Made by a program: the position numbers and the translations under genes. The notes beneath the pieces are model-generated. The model saw nothing but the letters and a program-made list of their open reading frames with translations. It was not told the origin of the DNA and ran no database searches. A stretch of DNA of 64,000 nucleotides. It comes from Monomorium pharaonis. Lineage: Eukaryota > Arthropoda > Insecta > Hymenoptera > Formicidae. This document shows, one piece after another, positions 39,695 to 47,775 of the stretch (positions are counted from its first letter, which is position 1; every line of letters starts with the position of its first letter). The stretch is taken from positions 1,612,001-1,676,000 of the forward strand of contig NC_050471.1 of the NCBI RefSeq assembly GCF_013373865.1. The letters are read 5' to 3'.

Positions 39695-40316
39695 TCATTT
39701 TATTAATAATTTATTGGAAAAAGAACAAGTATTTAATAAATTAATAAATAACATTAACGAAAAAGTAAAGATGTCAAAATAAAACTAGCTTGAATTTATT
39801 TTTGCTCACAATAAAAATTTCTTGTCGTTGATTAGGAAAGAAAGAAATAAACCTAAGAAGTCTAATGTTTTCAATAACTTTCAATAACTTTTAACTGGTA
39901 TTATAGAACTAAAACATTAAACACTCTTAAATGTAAGAAAAATATGAATAGCACAAGGATTAACATGCATTTTATAGGCACGTCTTATATAAACGTAATT
40001 TAATTCAGTCAGAAGATAATAATTGATATGTTTGTGACACATTTTGATTTTTCTTTTTACAGTGGTCATGGCGATACTAGTACCCGATTTGGATCCGTTC
40101 ATTTCGCTAGTCGGTGCAATATTCTTTTCTATCCTCGGCATCAGCATTCCAGCCGTTGTCGAGACGATTTCGTGCTGGGAAAGCCATTTGGGCATCTTTA
40201 AGTGGCGGTTATGGAAAAACATTGTATTAGTTACGTTCTCGTTATTAGCGTTAATATTTGGCTCGTGGATCTCAGTTCAAGATATAATCGAGCTTTATAG
40301 CAGTGATAAAAAGTAA
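34205..40316 (+). CDS. SLC36-like proton-coupled amino acid transporter, copy 2 (462 aa)
   Basis: Exons: 34205-34260, 35128-35217, 35799-36156, 37378-37659, 37866-38044, 38119-38288, 40063-40316 (TAA); they join in frame to 462 residues. The start ATG is the first in its exon (GCCATGG, good context) and lies 7 bases after an acceptor, so the 5' UTR is spliced. The hydrophilic N-terminus contains DELYDPFEHR, matching DEYDPFADRP of copy 1. TM1 has GTGILAMP (63-70), then LCRRT (107-111), YAETA (117-121), DLKYMVPFS (199-207), AIEGIGVVMP (256-265) and ILAQVVK (322-328), all typical of SLC36. About 11 hydrophobic segments are expected. Four introns share position and phase with copy 1, proving tandem duplication. 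The AIEGIGVVMP stretch is closer to the family consensus than copy 1's ALHNMTLYLP. Substrate and membrane cannot be read from sequence. Confidence 0.92.
37181..37275 (-). repeat. Inverted copy of the transporter-locus interspersed repeat
   Basis: On the minus strand this reads TTGTTGGGCCAT, then ATAATTATGAAGG, then AACATTCTAGCAA, matching the copies in intron 1 of copy 1. It lies in intron 3 of copy 2. Confidence 0.55.
37748..38640 (+). repeat. Diverged duplicate segment shared by two introns
   Basis: About 37750-37835 (intron 4) and 38540-38630 (intron 6) of transporter copy 2 match along roughly 80-90 bases: GAAAGGAT, AATAGAA-TAG, TCGATACA, CTGTTGCC/CTGCTGCC, TTTATAAGC and TGATTCAC/TAATTCAC in the same order. 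Either a small repeat inserted twice or an internal duplication. Confidence 0.5.
39643..39690. repeat. (TA)24 microsatellite
   Basis: Uninterrupted TA repeat in the last intron of transporter copy 2. Confidence 0.95.
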
Positions 40317-40463
40317 TATTTTATTTAGTGATTTATCTCGATTTTCTTATACAACTGGAATTCCAGTGTCGACAAGAAACGCAACGAAGTTTTTAATGAA
40401 AACAACTATAATTAGTATACAAGATACATTTTTATACAAGATACATCTCTTGCGTTTGTATTT

Positions 40464-40517
40464 GACTCGTGGATCTCAGTGTTAGATATATAATAAACTA
40501 TTATAGTTGATAATAAA
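40464..40517 (+). terminator. 3' end of transporter copy 2 with poly(A) signals and a duplicated exon fragment
   Basis: AATAAA at 40492-40497 and 40512-40517 follow the stop by about 180-200 bases. Just before them, 40455-40495 repeats about 40 bases of the end of the coding exon (CTCGTGGATCTCAGT is identical at 40262-40276 and 40466-40480). The copy even reads in frame as FDSWISVLDI followed by TAA, against FGSWISVQDI in the exon. Confidence 0.6.
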
Positions 40518-41710
40518 TTTTATAAATTTACTGTTTTACTTGCGTCTCTTAGTTTTTTTTACCATGCACCTACAATGCATCGCTATAAAAAATAAAATAT
40601 AAATTCAAATGACAGTGATCATTAAGTGATAACCTCAAGAAGAATTTCTGTGCTACAATTAAAAAAGAATTTCAATTTGCGATAATTTCACTACAAAGGA
40701 TACAATACATGAATACATCCTTCTATTTACTATAGAGTTGTGTTCCGAGATTACGGTCATAAATTAAATTCATCGTAAGTCGAATAATATTTATATTTTA
40801 CATAAAATAAATTAAATATTTATTTAAAAGACTTATTATAATCTTTTCAGTAATTTTTAGTTAATAGCTTATCAAAAGTCGAAGTAATCCCTCTCACAAG
40901 TAGAGAGAGATATCTGTATAGCTTTTCATTCTTTATGGAATTAAATCAAAGTTGTTTAAAAAGAAGTATTTTTTTGTTTATAATAGATTCGAAAAGAATC
41001 GTTCATCTATGAACAGTACACCCCATCAATTGGACAAACAAAAACTTATTTAATTCTTATAAATAAATCATATCATCAGAAATATCAGGAAAAGAATAAA
41101 AGGTACAGTATTATGAAATTTCTTAGCTCTAAATATGTATGCATTTCTACTGTATGTAATTTTATAGTTTTCTTTCAAAATTTTAAATCCATTTTTGAAA
41201 GAAATTTAAAAACTAATTTAAAATTGTAAAAAAGAAATGTCAATATATGCATGTTAAAAGAGCATAATAATTAGAGATCTATGTCATTCTCATTTATTAA
41301 CTCGATCGGGGTCAACAATGTAGAATTAGTCGTGCACATTAACCAGATTTCATTTATATTTCTTTTATAGATTTGGAAATCCTTTTCTAGAATTAAAGTA
41401 CATGTATTATAATATCAATCTGTGAATTGGACTTTATACCGAGAATGAAAAAAATTTTTAGATTGCTCTTTTAAATTTGCAATTATAAAAAGTTAAACTA
41501 ACAAATGTTTTTTCTAGGCTTTTACTTTTTGTTTGAATTGATATCATTCGTACATGTCTCTAACCAGAGAGGAACCTGAGAGCAGTCATCGCGTCGTTTT
41601 AAGGTGTTTTCATCCATCAGCGCCACAAAATGTGCACATTGAACTATACAGTCAAATATTTATGAATCCCGTAGTAATGTGCATGACTTTTTGGGTCTCT
41701 TCTATGCTAT
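40518..41710. other. AT-rich spacer
   Basis: No gene or structured repeat recognised between the 3' end of transporter copy 2 and the large inverted repeat. Confidence 0.4.
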
Positions 41711-41730
41711 CCACGTTTATTTGGTTCTGT

Positions 41731-42296
41731 TCATGCTATATCTATAAATTTTACAATTATATGCATTCATATTTTAAATCTGTTTTATGCAAATGTGCAT
41801 AATCATGTTTTATAAATGTCCAGTACCACATATTAATCAAAAGCAGAATCCCACAGCATATCCATAGTGACCTACTGTGTCCGCATTAAGCTCGTGTTCT
41901 GTGGACAGAGACTGCATTCGACTGATCTGAACCTTTTCTGCTACCAATACGCTCAGATTTTGTCCAGTAGATTCTGTCTACAAAACACAAGCTTAATGCG
42001 GAGACAGTAGGCTATGGATCTGCTGTGTGGGATTCTGCTTTTGCAAGTTTGGTTATCTGGGTACATGATATAAATTCAATTAATTGATTTGATAAAAATT
42101 CACTTACTGATTGCTGTCGCTGCTCCTGCTGTTGCTGCTACTGCTACATTCCTTTTCTGGTTTTGATTCTGAAAATGTGATAAATATTATTTTCTAACCT
42201 AAACTCAAATACAAAAGCAGATAAAGAAATGTATCACTTGAAAAAATAGTATATTTAATACCGAGTCGCTCTATGGATGCCGCTTTCTGCTGACAT
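41731..42296 (-). pseudogene. Left-arm copy of the small outward gene, frameshifted
   Basis: On the minus strand the parts line up with the right-arm gene: ATG at 42296, exon 42262-42296, exon 42108-42168, and a last piece from 41741 ending in TGA (41733-41731). Relative to the right arm the first exon lacks 4 bases, so the reading frame does not carry into exon 2. The intact frame would meet a TAG. Exon 2 keeps its frame (a 9-base length difference) and the ending Ile-Ala-stop is conserved. A 206-bp MITE sits in its last intron. Either a broken copy or a non-coding transcript. Confidence 0.35.
41838..42043. mobile_element. MITE with ~60-bp terminal inverted repeats
   Basis: The ends read CAAAAGCAGAATCCCAC and its complement, and the similarity continues inward for about 60 bases (TCCATAG, CCTACTGT, CCGCATTAAGC). 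No coding capacity. It is absent from the corresponding place in the right arm of the large inverted repeat, so it inserted after that duplication. The target-site duplication is unclear. Confidence 0.75.
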
Positions 42297-42519
42297 ATCC
42301 TGCTATTCTCAAACTGCACATTAATAACGATCGCCCGATACTTTATTCGGCAATCCCGATATTATGGATAATATATCACACACGACTAAAACGTAAACCG
42401 CGCGCGAGAATTTCACTTGGCGCGACCGTTACATTTGAAAAAATACGTGAAAAGGACGGCTCGTCTGTTAACGCGACGGCATTCTCAAAACCACTCAACA
42501 CCGTACCTGCGCACAAATG

Positions 42520-42768
42520 AATACGCGAGCACGCACGGAGTCAACAGAACGTCCGACCGGCGGTGGAGTGGCGTACGTGACTGCAGGCAGGCAGACTCGG
42601 CGGTACTCGGCGCTAGTCGGCGTTGCTAGGCGACCGACTTGTTGACTCGCCGCGCCTGCGCCGCTGCCGCCATGTTGCTCTGTTGCTCCGCGCTCCAGTC
42701 GTCACGTACGCCTCTCCAGCGCCGGTCGGACGCTCCGTCGACTTCGTGCGTGTCTCGCGTGTTCAGAC
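42520..42768. repeat. Nested GC-rich inverted repeat with GCCGCCATGTTG in its loop
   Basis: About 42522-42592 (with CGTCCGACCGGCG and GGCGTACGTGAC) is the inverted match of about 42695-42765 (GTCACGTACGCC and CGCCGGTCGGACG). The ~100-bp loop contains GCCGCCATGTTG at about 42665-42676, which matches the YY1/Pho binding consensus and is common at promoters. It lies wholly in the non-matching middle of the left arm. Confidence 0.7.
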
Positions 42769-43330
42769 TTAAGGCCGAAAGCAGAGAACGAGACGTAGAT
42801 GTCGTATTCGTAGTCGGAGGGTAAGGCAGAGAAAAACGTAAGTCGTAATATACTACTATTCTAGAGTCTAGAATAGTATATTACATGTACGACTTACGTT
42901 TTTCCTACGACTGCGACACCTACGTCTCGTTCTCTGCCTTCGGCCTAAAGTGTGAAAAGGATACGTTCGGTAGAATATCGCGAGTGCCAATTAAAGTGCT
43001 ACTAGTCGTCGTGCGAGCATACGAAATTCTCGAAACGAATTTGTCTCCGTTCATTGTATCTCGGCGCGTAACTTTCATTCAAACGGTTTTCCTCGGCCTG
43101 CGTTTCCATGAAGTTACATGACGTCACGCCACTTTCGTGCCAGGTTGATTTTCGCCGCCAATCAGACGAGCCGTCCTTTTCACTTTTTCAAATGTAACGG
43201 TCGCGCCAAGTGAAATTCTCGTGCGTAGTTTACGTTTTACTCGTGTGTGATATATTATCTGTAATATCGGGAGTGCCGAATAAGGTATCGGGCGATCGTT
43301 ATTAATGTGCGGTTCAAGAAAAGCAGGAAG

Positions 43331-43674
43331 ATGTCAACAGAAAACGGCATCCATGAATCAAGCGACTCGGTATTAAATATACTATTTTTTCAAGTGATAC
43401 ATTTCTTTACCTGCTTTTGTGTTTGAGTTTAGAAATAATATTTATCACATTTTCAGAATCAAAACGGGAAAAGGAATGTAGCAGTAGCAACAGCAGCATC
43501 AGCAGTAGGAGCAGCGACAGCAATCGGTGAGTGAATTTTTATCAAATCAATTAATTGAATTTATATCATGTATATGTGATATTACACATTTATAGAACAC
43601 AATTATGCACATTTGCATAAAACAGATTTAAAATATAAATGTATATAATTGTAAAATTTACAGGTATAGCCTGA
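43331..43674 (+). CDS. Putative 39-aa protein, three small exons, right arm of the palindrome
   Basis: Exons 43331-43369, 43457-43526 and 43664-43674 (TGA) join in frame to MSTENGIHESSDS, then NQNGKRNV, then an Ala/Val/Thr/Ile-rich tail ending IGIA. The acceptors (TTTTCAG, TTTACAG) and second donor (ATCG|GTGAGT) are good; the first donor (GTATTA) is weak. The left arm keeps exon 2 in frame and the same Ile-Ala-stop ending, which hints at past coding constraint. The hydrophobic tail could be a membrane anchor. An AATATA at about 43730 may be the poly(A) signal. No family recognised; it could instead be a non-coding RNA. Confidence 0.3.
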
Positions 43675-43836
43675 AACAGAACTAATGTGGATGGATTAAT
43701 GGACTGTAATTATATAATATAGATGTTGTAATATAAAATCTTTTACTAGATAGTCTCTTTACGTACAACAAAAAAATCTTAAAAATTTACATTAAACTTA
43801 AACTTGTACGTAGTTCATTAAGTATTATTTGTAAAA

Positions 43837-46717
43837 TTATAATTTTGCGCGTACGCTCCTTTTGATCTCGCACAATTTTGTCATATTTAATTCTTTTTGT
43901 GCTATCAAGCGTCGCAATGATACTATTTTAGCGTCTATGAAAGCAGTTTTTTCTTTCCTCGGACCTCTTTTTCTTTTAAGATCATGCGGCGAAGAGTTTA
44001 TGAAATTCTGTATAAGGCACCATGGACGTTGTTTGTTCATCAATGTGATCAAGTCCAAACTAATAGACGAGGAACGTTGTATCCGATCCTCATTGATGGG
44101 CATTTTCATCGCGAATGTATGACCCTCCGTAACTCTCTTCATGCAGAATGTACATTGATTTTTAGAAACAAAAGAGAACACGACGTAGCTATTTCTAGGT
44201 AATTTGTCTGGGATACTTAAATCAAGATAGCGATATTTGAACAACCTGGACACTTCGATGTAAGGATTTATCTGCAGTTTTTGTTTAATAGCATATCGAT
44301 TTATTCTCTTTAATTTGTCCTGTTCGTCTGACAAAATCTGGTACAGCGCATTCAGTTTTTCTACTTTTGCACAAACTTTCTCCATAACATTGTCCGTTTT
44401 TTGAAACATTTCGGGATAAAGAATGATGTTGTTATCGATTGAAAAAGAGTCTTCCAAGTCTTGGAGAGAGAGCTTGATCAATTCTTTCCTTTGCGATAAG
44501 CTTAGAATCACATTTGGTTTATAATACTGCATACACGTAAACGACCTTTCTTCCACTCTTACTTCTTGAATCGCATCGACAAAGAGCTCCTTTTTTACGT
44601 AATATGTCCTGGATTGATCACAGTACACCAACCACACAATGTTCTCCATGCATAGACTAAAACTGGCACAAAGCGCCAATTTGTTTCTCACTTTTTCCCC
44701 AAAGTATATCTTTTCGAAAACCAATCCATATCTCGTTTCAAATTTATCACCTCTGTCATGTACCAAAATTACCACGTTTGCATGTTCTGTAAGGAGCAGC
44801 AGACCTGCCACCTTGTCTCGTTTCTTTACAGGTAGGATATCTACGATTACACTGTCACTGATGTAAACTAATTGTATGCAGGTTTGGGTATCTAATTAGA
44901 AAATTAAAAGTAAAAAATTAATAATTCTTTACTTAAGCCGGTATTCATAACTGAATCTTATATTTAATACCATCCTAAGTACTGTTTAAGATCCTATCAA
45001 CTAAACACAGAACTGTATTAGTGTCTTGAGTTAATACCTTTTAATTTTAAATAAATTTTTAATTTTAATTAGTTATTTTTTAAACATAAATTTTAATTTA
45101 CAAACTTTTTCCAAAATTAAAATTTATATGTAAAAGAAAAAAAGAGGAATACATTCATATATAAAAAATAAGCTGAATATTATTTCATATAAAAAAATAT
45201 TTATTTCAAATAACTTAATTTGCAAATAAAAAATTAAATTTATTTCATGATTTATATTGTAATTATTTTGTTACTTGGAATAATCTAACTGTAACAAATT
45301 ATGACATTCCAATTCAACTTTTGACTATATAAATACTTGACTATATAAGTACTTATATAGTCAAAGAATTCAATACATAAATAATACTTTTCAAAATTAA
45401 TTTTTAATTTAATTTAATGCAATTTTTAGTAAACTAAATTAATTTTGTAAGTTATTAATTTTAACCTTATTTTAACTTAATAAAAAAATACATATTAACC
45501 TTTTACGGTATCACTCCTCAGAGTGTACAGCTTCTTGTGATGCGCGACGACGCACAGATTCTCCTCGGTTTCCCAACCAGTAGTGAATTGACTGAGAAAC
45601 TGTGGCTCGGTGCTCGACGAATTCAGAGGAAAAGTGCACACTGCCTCGCTCGTGTTTAACGTAAGAGGGAACAGCAGTGTGGATGACTTGACCTGCTTGT
45701 CGTCAAGATAGACACCGTTGTTCTTGGCGATGAGTACCTACAAAGAGACAAACGTTTATGAATAAAATATAAATAATTATGTGTAAGCTATGTTTTATGT
45801 CGTCTATGTAAATAATTATCTATAGCTCAAAGAAGATTTAGAAATATAGAGAAAACTAACTTCCAGCTTTTGATTTTTATGATATTGTACACTTTAATTA
45901 GATAGATTAACAATCTTATAATTTAATAATTTTTCTTTGTATTGTGTTATTTAATTTATAGTAATTTTAGGGTTGAATTGTATATTTCAAAATTACATGT
46001 CTACATGAATTTATATATTGTTTACATTATTTTAAATTCACATAAATCTTTTATATGTAAAGAATACAAGCAATATGAATTGAATAACACAAGAGAAAAA
46101 TAGTTAAGTTTCATAATTGTTCATAAGACTTAAAAAAATTAATAAAATAAATATTTTTTTTAATGGAATATAATTTTCTTGAAATCGGAATTCTCTATGA
46201 TCCGTCGATTATTGTTTATGTAAATGAGTAAAACATTTTACATTGTATACACGTGATGTGTATATTATTCATATCTCACGCATAAATACTGAGCCTTGAA
46301 TAATTTACATACCGTCTCGTCTACGTGAAAGAGATTCGTGTAAACAATCTATATAGACATAATTTCGGAATATACTATACAATCGGCAATTGCAGTCTTA
46401 ACCTGAAAGAACTCGCCGCCCATGCCCAGAGCATTCTTGCTCAGCAAAGCAAACTCGCCGGACCGCGACAATTTGTAGGCGCCCTGTGGCGCGCAGATCA
46501 AGAAGGCTCGACTGTGGAAGAATTGCACCTTCCTGACAGGGGCCGGTGTCGACAGAACCCGTGGTGTCGCATCACTGGCCATCGACCAAGGAAATATTGC
46601 GAGTTTGTCAGCGTCCCAACAGAAACATGTCTCCACGCCGTAAAAGTCGCACATAGCGAAGTGCCTCGGCGAGAACTCCTCATCGTCGATCACGATGTGC
46701 ATCCTTTCATATGACAT
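43837..46717 (-). CDS. 535-aa beta-rich plus coiled-coil protein, possibly FAAP100-like
   Basis: Minus-strand exons 46717-46403, 45737-45500 and 44891-43837 (TAA) join at phases 0 and 1 to 535 residues. Both donors are GTTAAN, unusual at +3. Residues 1 to about 330 alternate short beta-like hydrophobic stretches (CDFYGVETCFCW; AFLICAPQGAYKL; NLCVVAHHKKLYTL; VAGLLLLTEHANVVILVHD), suggesting a beta-propeller. Residues about 350-390 form an amphipathic coil (KVEKLNALYQILSDEQDKLK). Residues about 400-475 look like a beta-sandwich, and 485-535 are a basic helical tail. From memory this order (propeller, coil, beta domain, helical end) matches FAAP100, a partner of FANCB and FANCL in the Fanconi anaemia DNA-repair core complex. 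That is a fold-level guess, not a motif match. FANCB has a similar outline. The start is set by the first in-frame ATG. Confidence 0.7.
44892..45499 (-). other. AT-rich intron of the 535-aa gene
   Basis: Very AT-rich, no exon seen. The sister intron 45738-46402 is similar. GACTATATAAGTACTTATATAGTC at about 45331-45364 gives a small local palindrome. Confidence 0.5.
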
Positions 46718-47775
46718 TGCACGACATCTCACATCGATACACGTGCGACTCTCTTCTTTTTCTTCTTCTTATTTACCTTGGCTTTCTGTCCCTAGTGGGA
46801 CACAGTAGTACAGTATCACAGTTTCAAACACCAAATAGATGCCAGTCTATGGGATTGACTGTAGACCTGTTCTTTTTAGCTGCACTGATGCACTGGTGCA
46901 ACAAGTTAAAGTGAGACAAATATATTTTTTCTCATTCTAACTTGTTGCACAGTGCAGCAGTGCAGCGAAAAAGAACAGACCATGTGTGTCTTGAGTGTGG
47001 GGACAGCTTTATCGTAAAAATTTTGACTTACCGACCATAATTTCAAAAATCGCACGTGTTTCTAGTTGCACACGGTATCCGCTGCGCTCGTTAGATGGCA
47101 CGACCATGTCACAAAGACGCACGCGTGGAGAATCACGTTTTGGAGTCGCTTCAATCGTAGTCTGGTCACAGACGCCATATTTTTGTCGCGGTTCGCGTTT
47201 GCCCTCGACAAAGTAATTTGCCGCGATCTCTCACACGGGATCCGGTGAGGGATTTTTTCAATTCAACGCAGTACAAGCGAAAACTTGATATATCTGACAA
47301 GTGGATCTGAAAGTACCGCGCGTACACTCCGTTGAACGATCGAGAGAGCGTATTTTTCGTATATGTCGGAACAAGGAGACACTCGCAGGCACTCTAGGCG
47401 GCCTGGAGCACGTAGCGTAGCGTGTAGCCGACAGTAGCGACAAAGAGAAGCGGAAAATTAGCCGCGCTCGACTCTCGGTCACGAGACGTGATACCTTCTT
47501 CACGTAGCGCTTTTTTTCCTCCCCTCCCCCGAGAGTATTCCGGGCAATTCCGGGGATTCCACGCTCCACGCGACAATTCGCGTACTAGCCGCGTTGTACG
47601 TTCTCGCGTTCTGGCAGCTCCGTTGCGGCGGTAACGGCAGATTCGAGCTAGCACAGAGTGGCTATAGCGCGCGGCATAACCTTAATCTCTCCCGGCGGGG
47701 TCGGCCGTGTGTGCGTGCGTGTCGGCGTGTTCCCTTCGCATTCTTCCCCGTTTGCATCTATCGCGCGAGGCGACA
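46718..47775. promoter_or_regulatory. Divergent promoter region
   Basis: About 1.06 kb separates the minus-strand 535-aa gene and the plus-strand ZAD gene. The right half (about 47040-47775) is GC- and CpG-rich; the left half holds a hairpin element. On the minus strand, upstream of the start at 46717, there is a start-stop pair ATGTGA (46734-46729) and a 6-codon upstream frame (46727-46707) that overlaps the true start. No TATA box was identified. Confidence 0.5.
46864..46981. mobile_element. Hairpin (fold-back) element, MITE-like
   Basis: The left arm CTGTTCTTTTTAGCTGCACT, then GATGCACTGGTGCAACAAGTTA, pairs with the right arm about 46932-46981 over about 50 bases with a short AT loop. Sequence further out matches only in patches (GTCCC, GGGAC), so the full element may span about 46785-47005. 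Confidence 0.6.

Larger units (their letters stand above)
41711..43690. repeat. Large imperfect inverted repeat (palindrome centred at 42866)
   Basis: The left arm 41711-42865 and right arm 42867-43690 are reverse complements in two blocks. The inner block is 42768-42865 against 42867-42950, centred on CTATTCTAGA-G-TCTAGAATAG. The outer block is about 41711-42467 against 43163-43690. Between these, the left (about 300 bases) and right (about 212 bases) middles do not match. Each arm carries the same splice-like structure of a small gene, transcribed outward. The middle of the left arm is GC-rich and itself a nested inverted repeat. Outer-block identity looks like roughly 85-90% by eye. Confidence 0.85.

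Noticed and set aside
41554..41802. 82-codon plus-strand frame
   Set aside because: Lies antisense to the left palindrome arm and adjacent spacer; no motif and no splice support.
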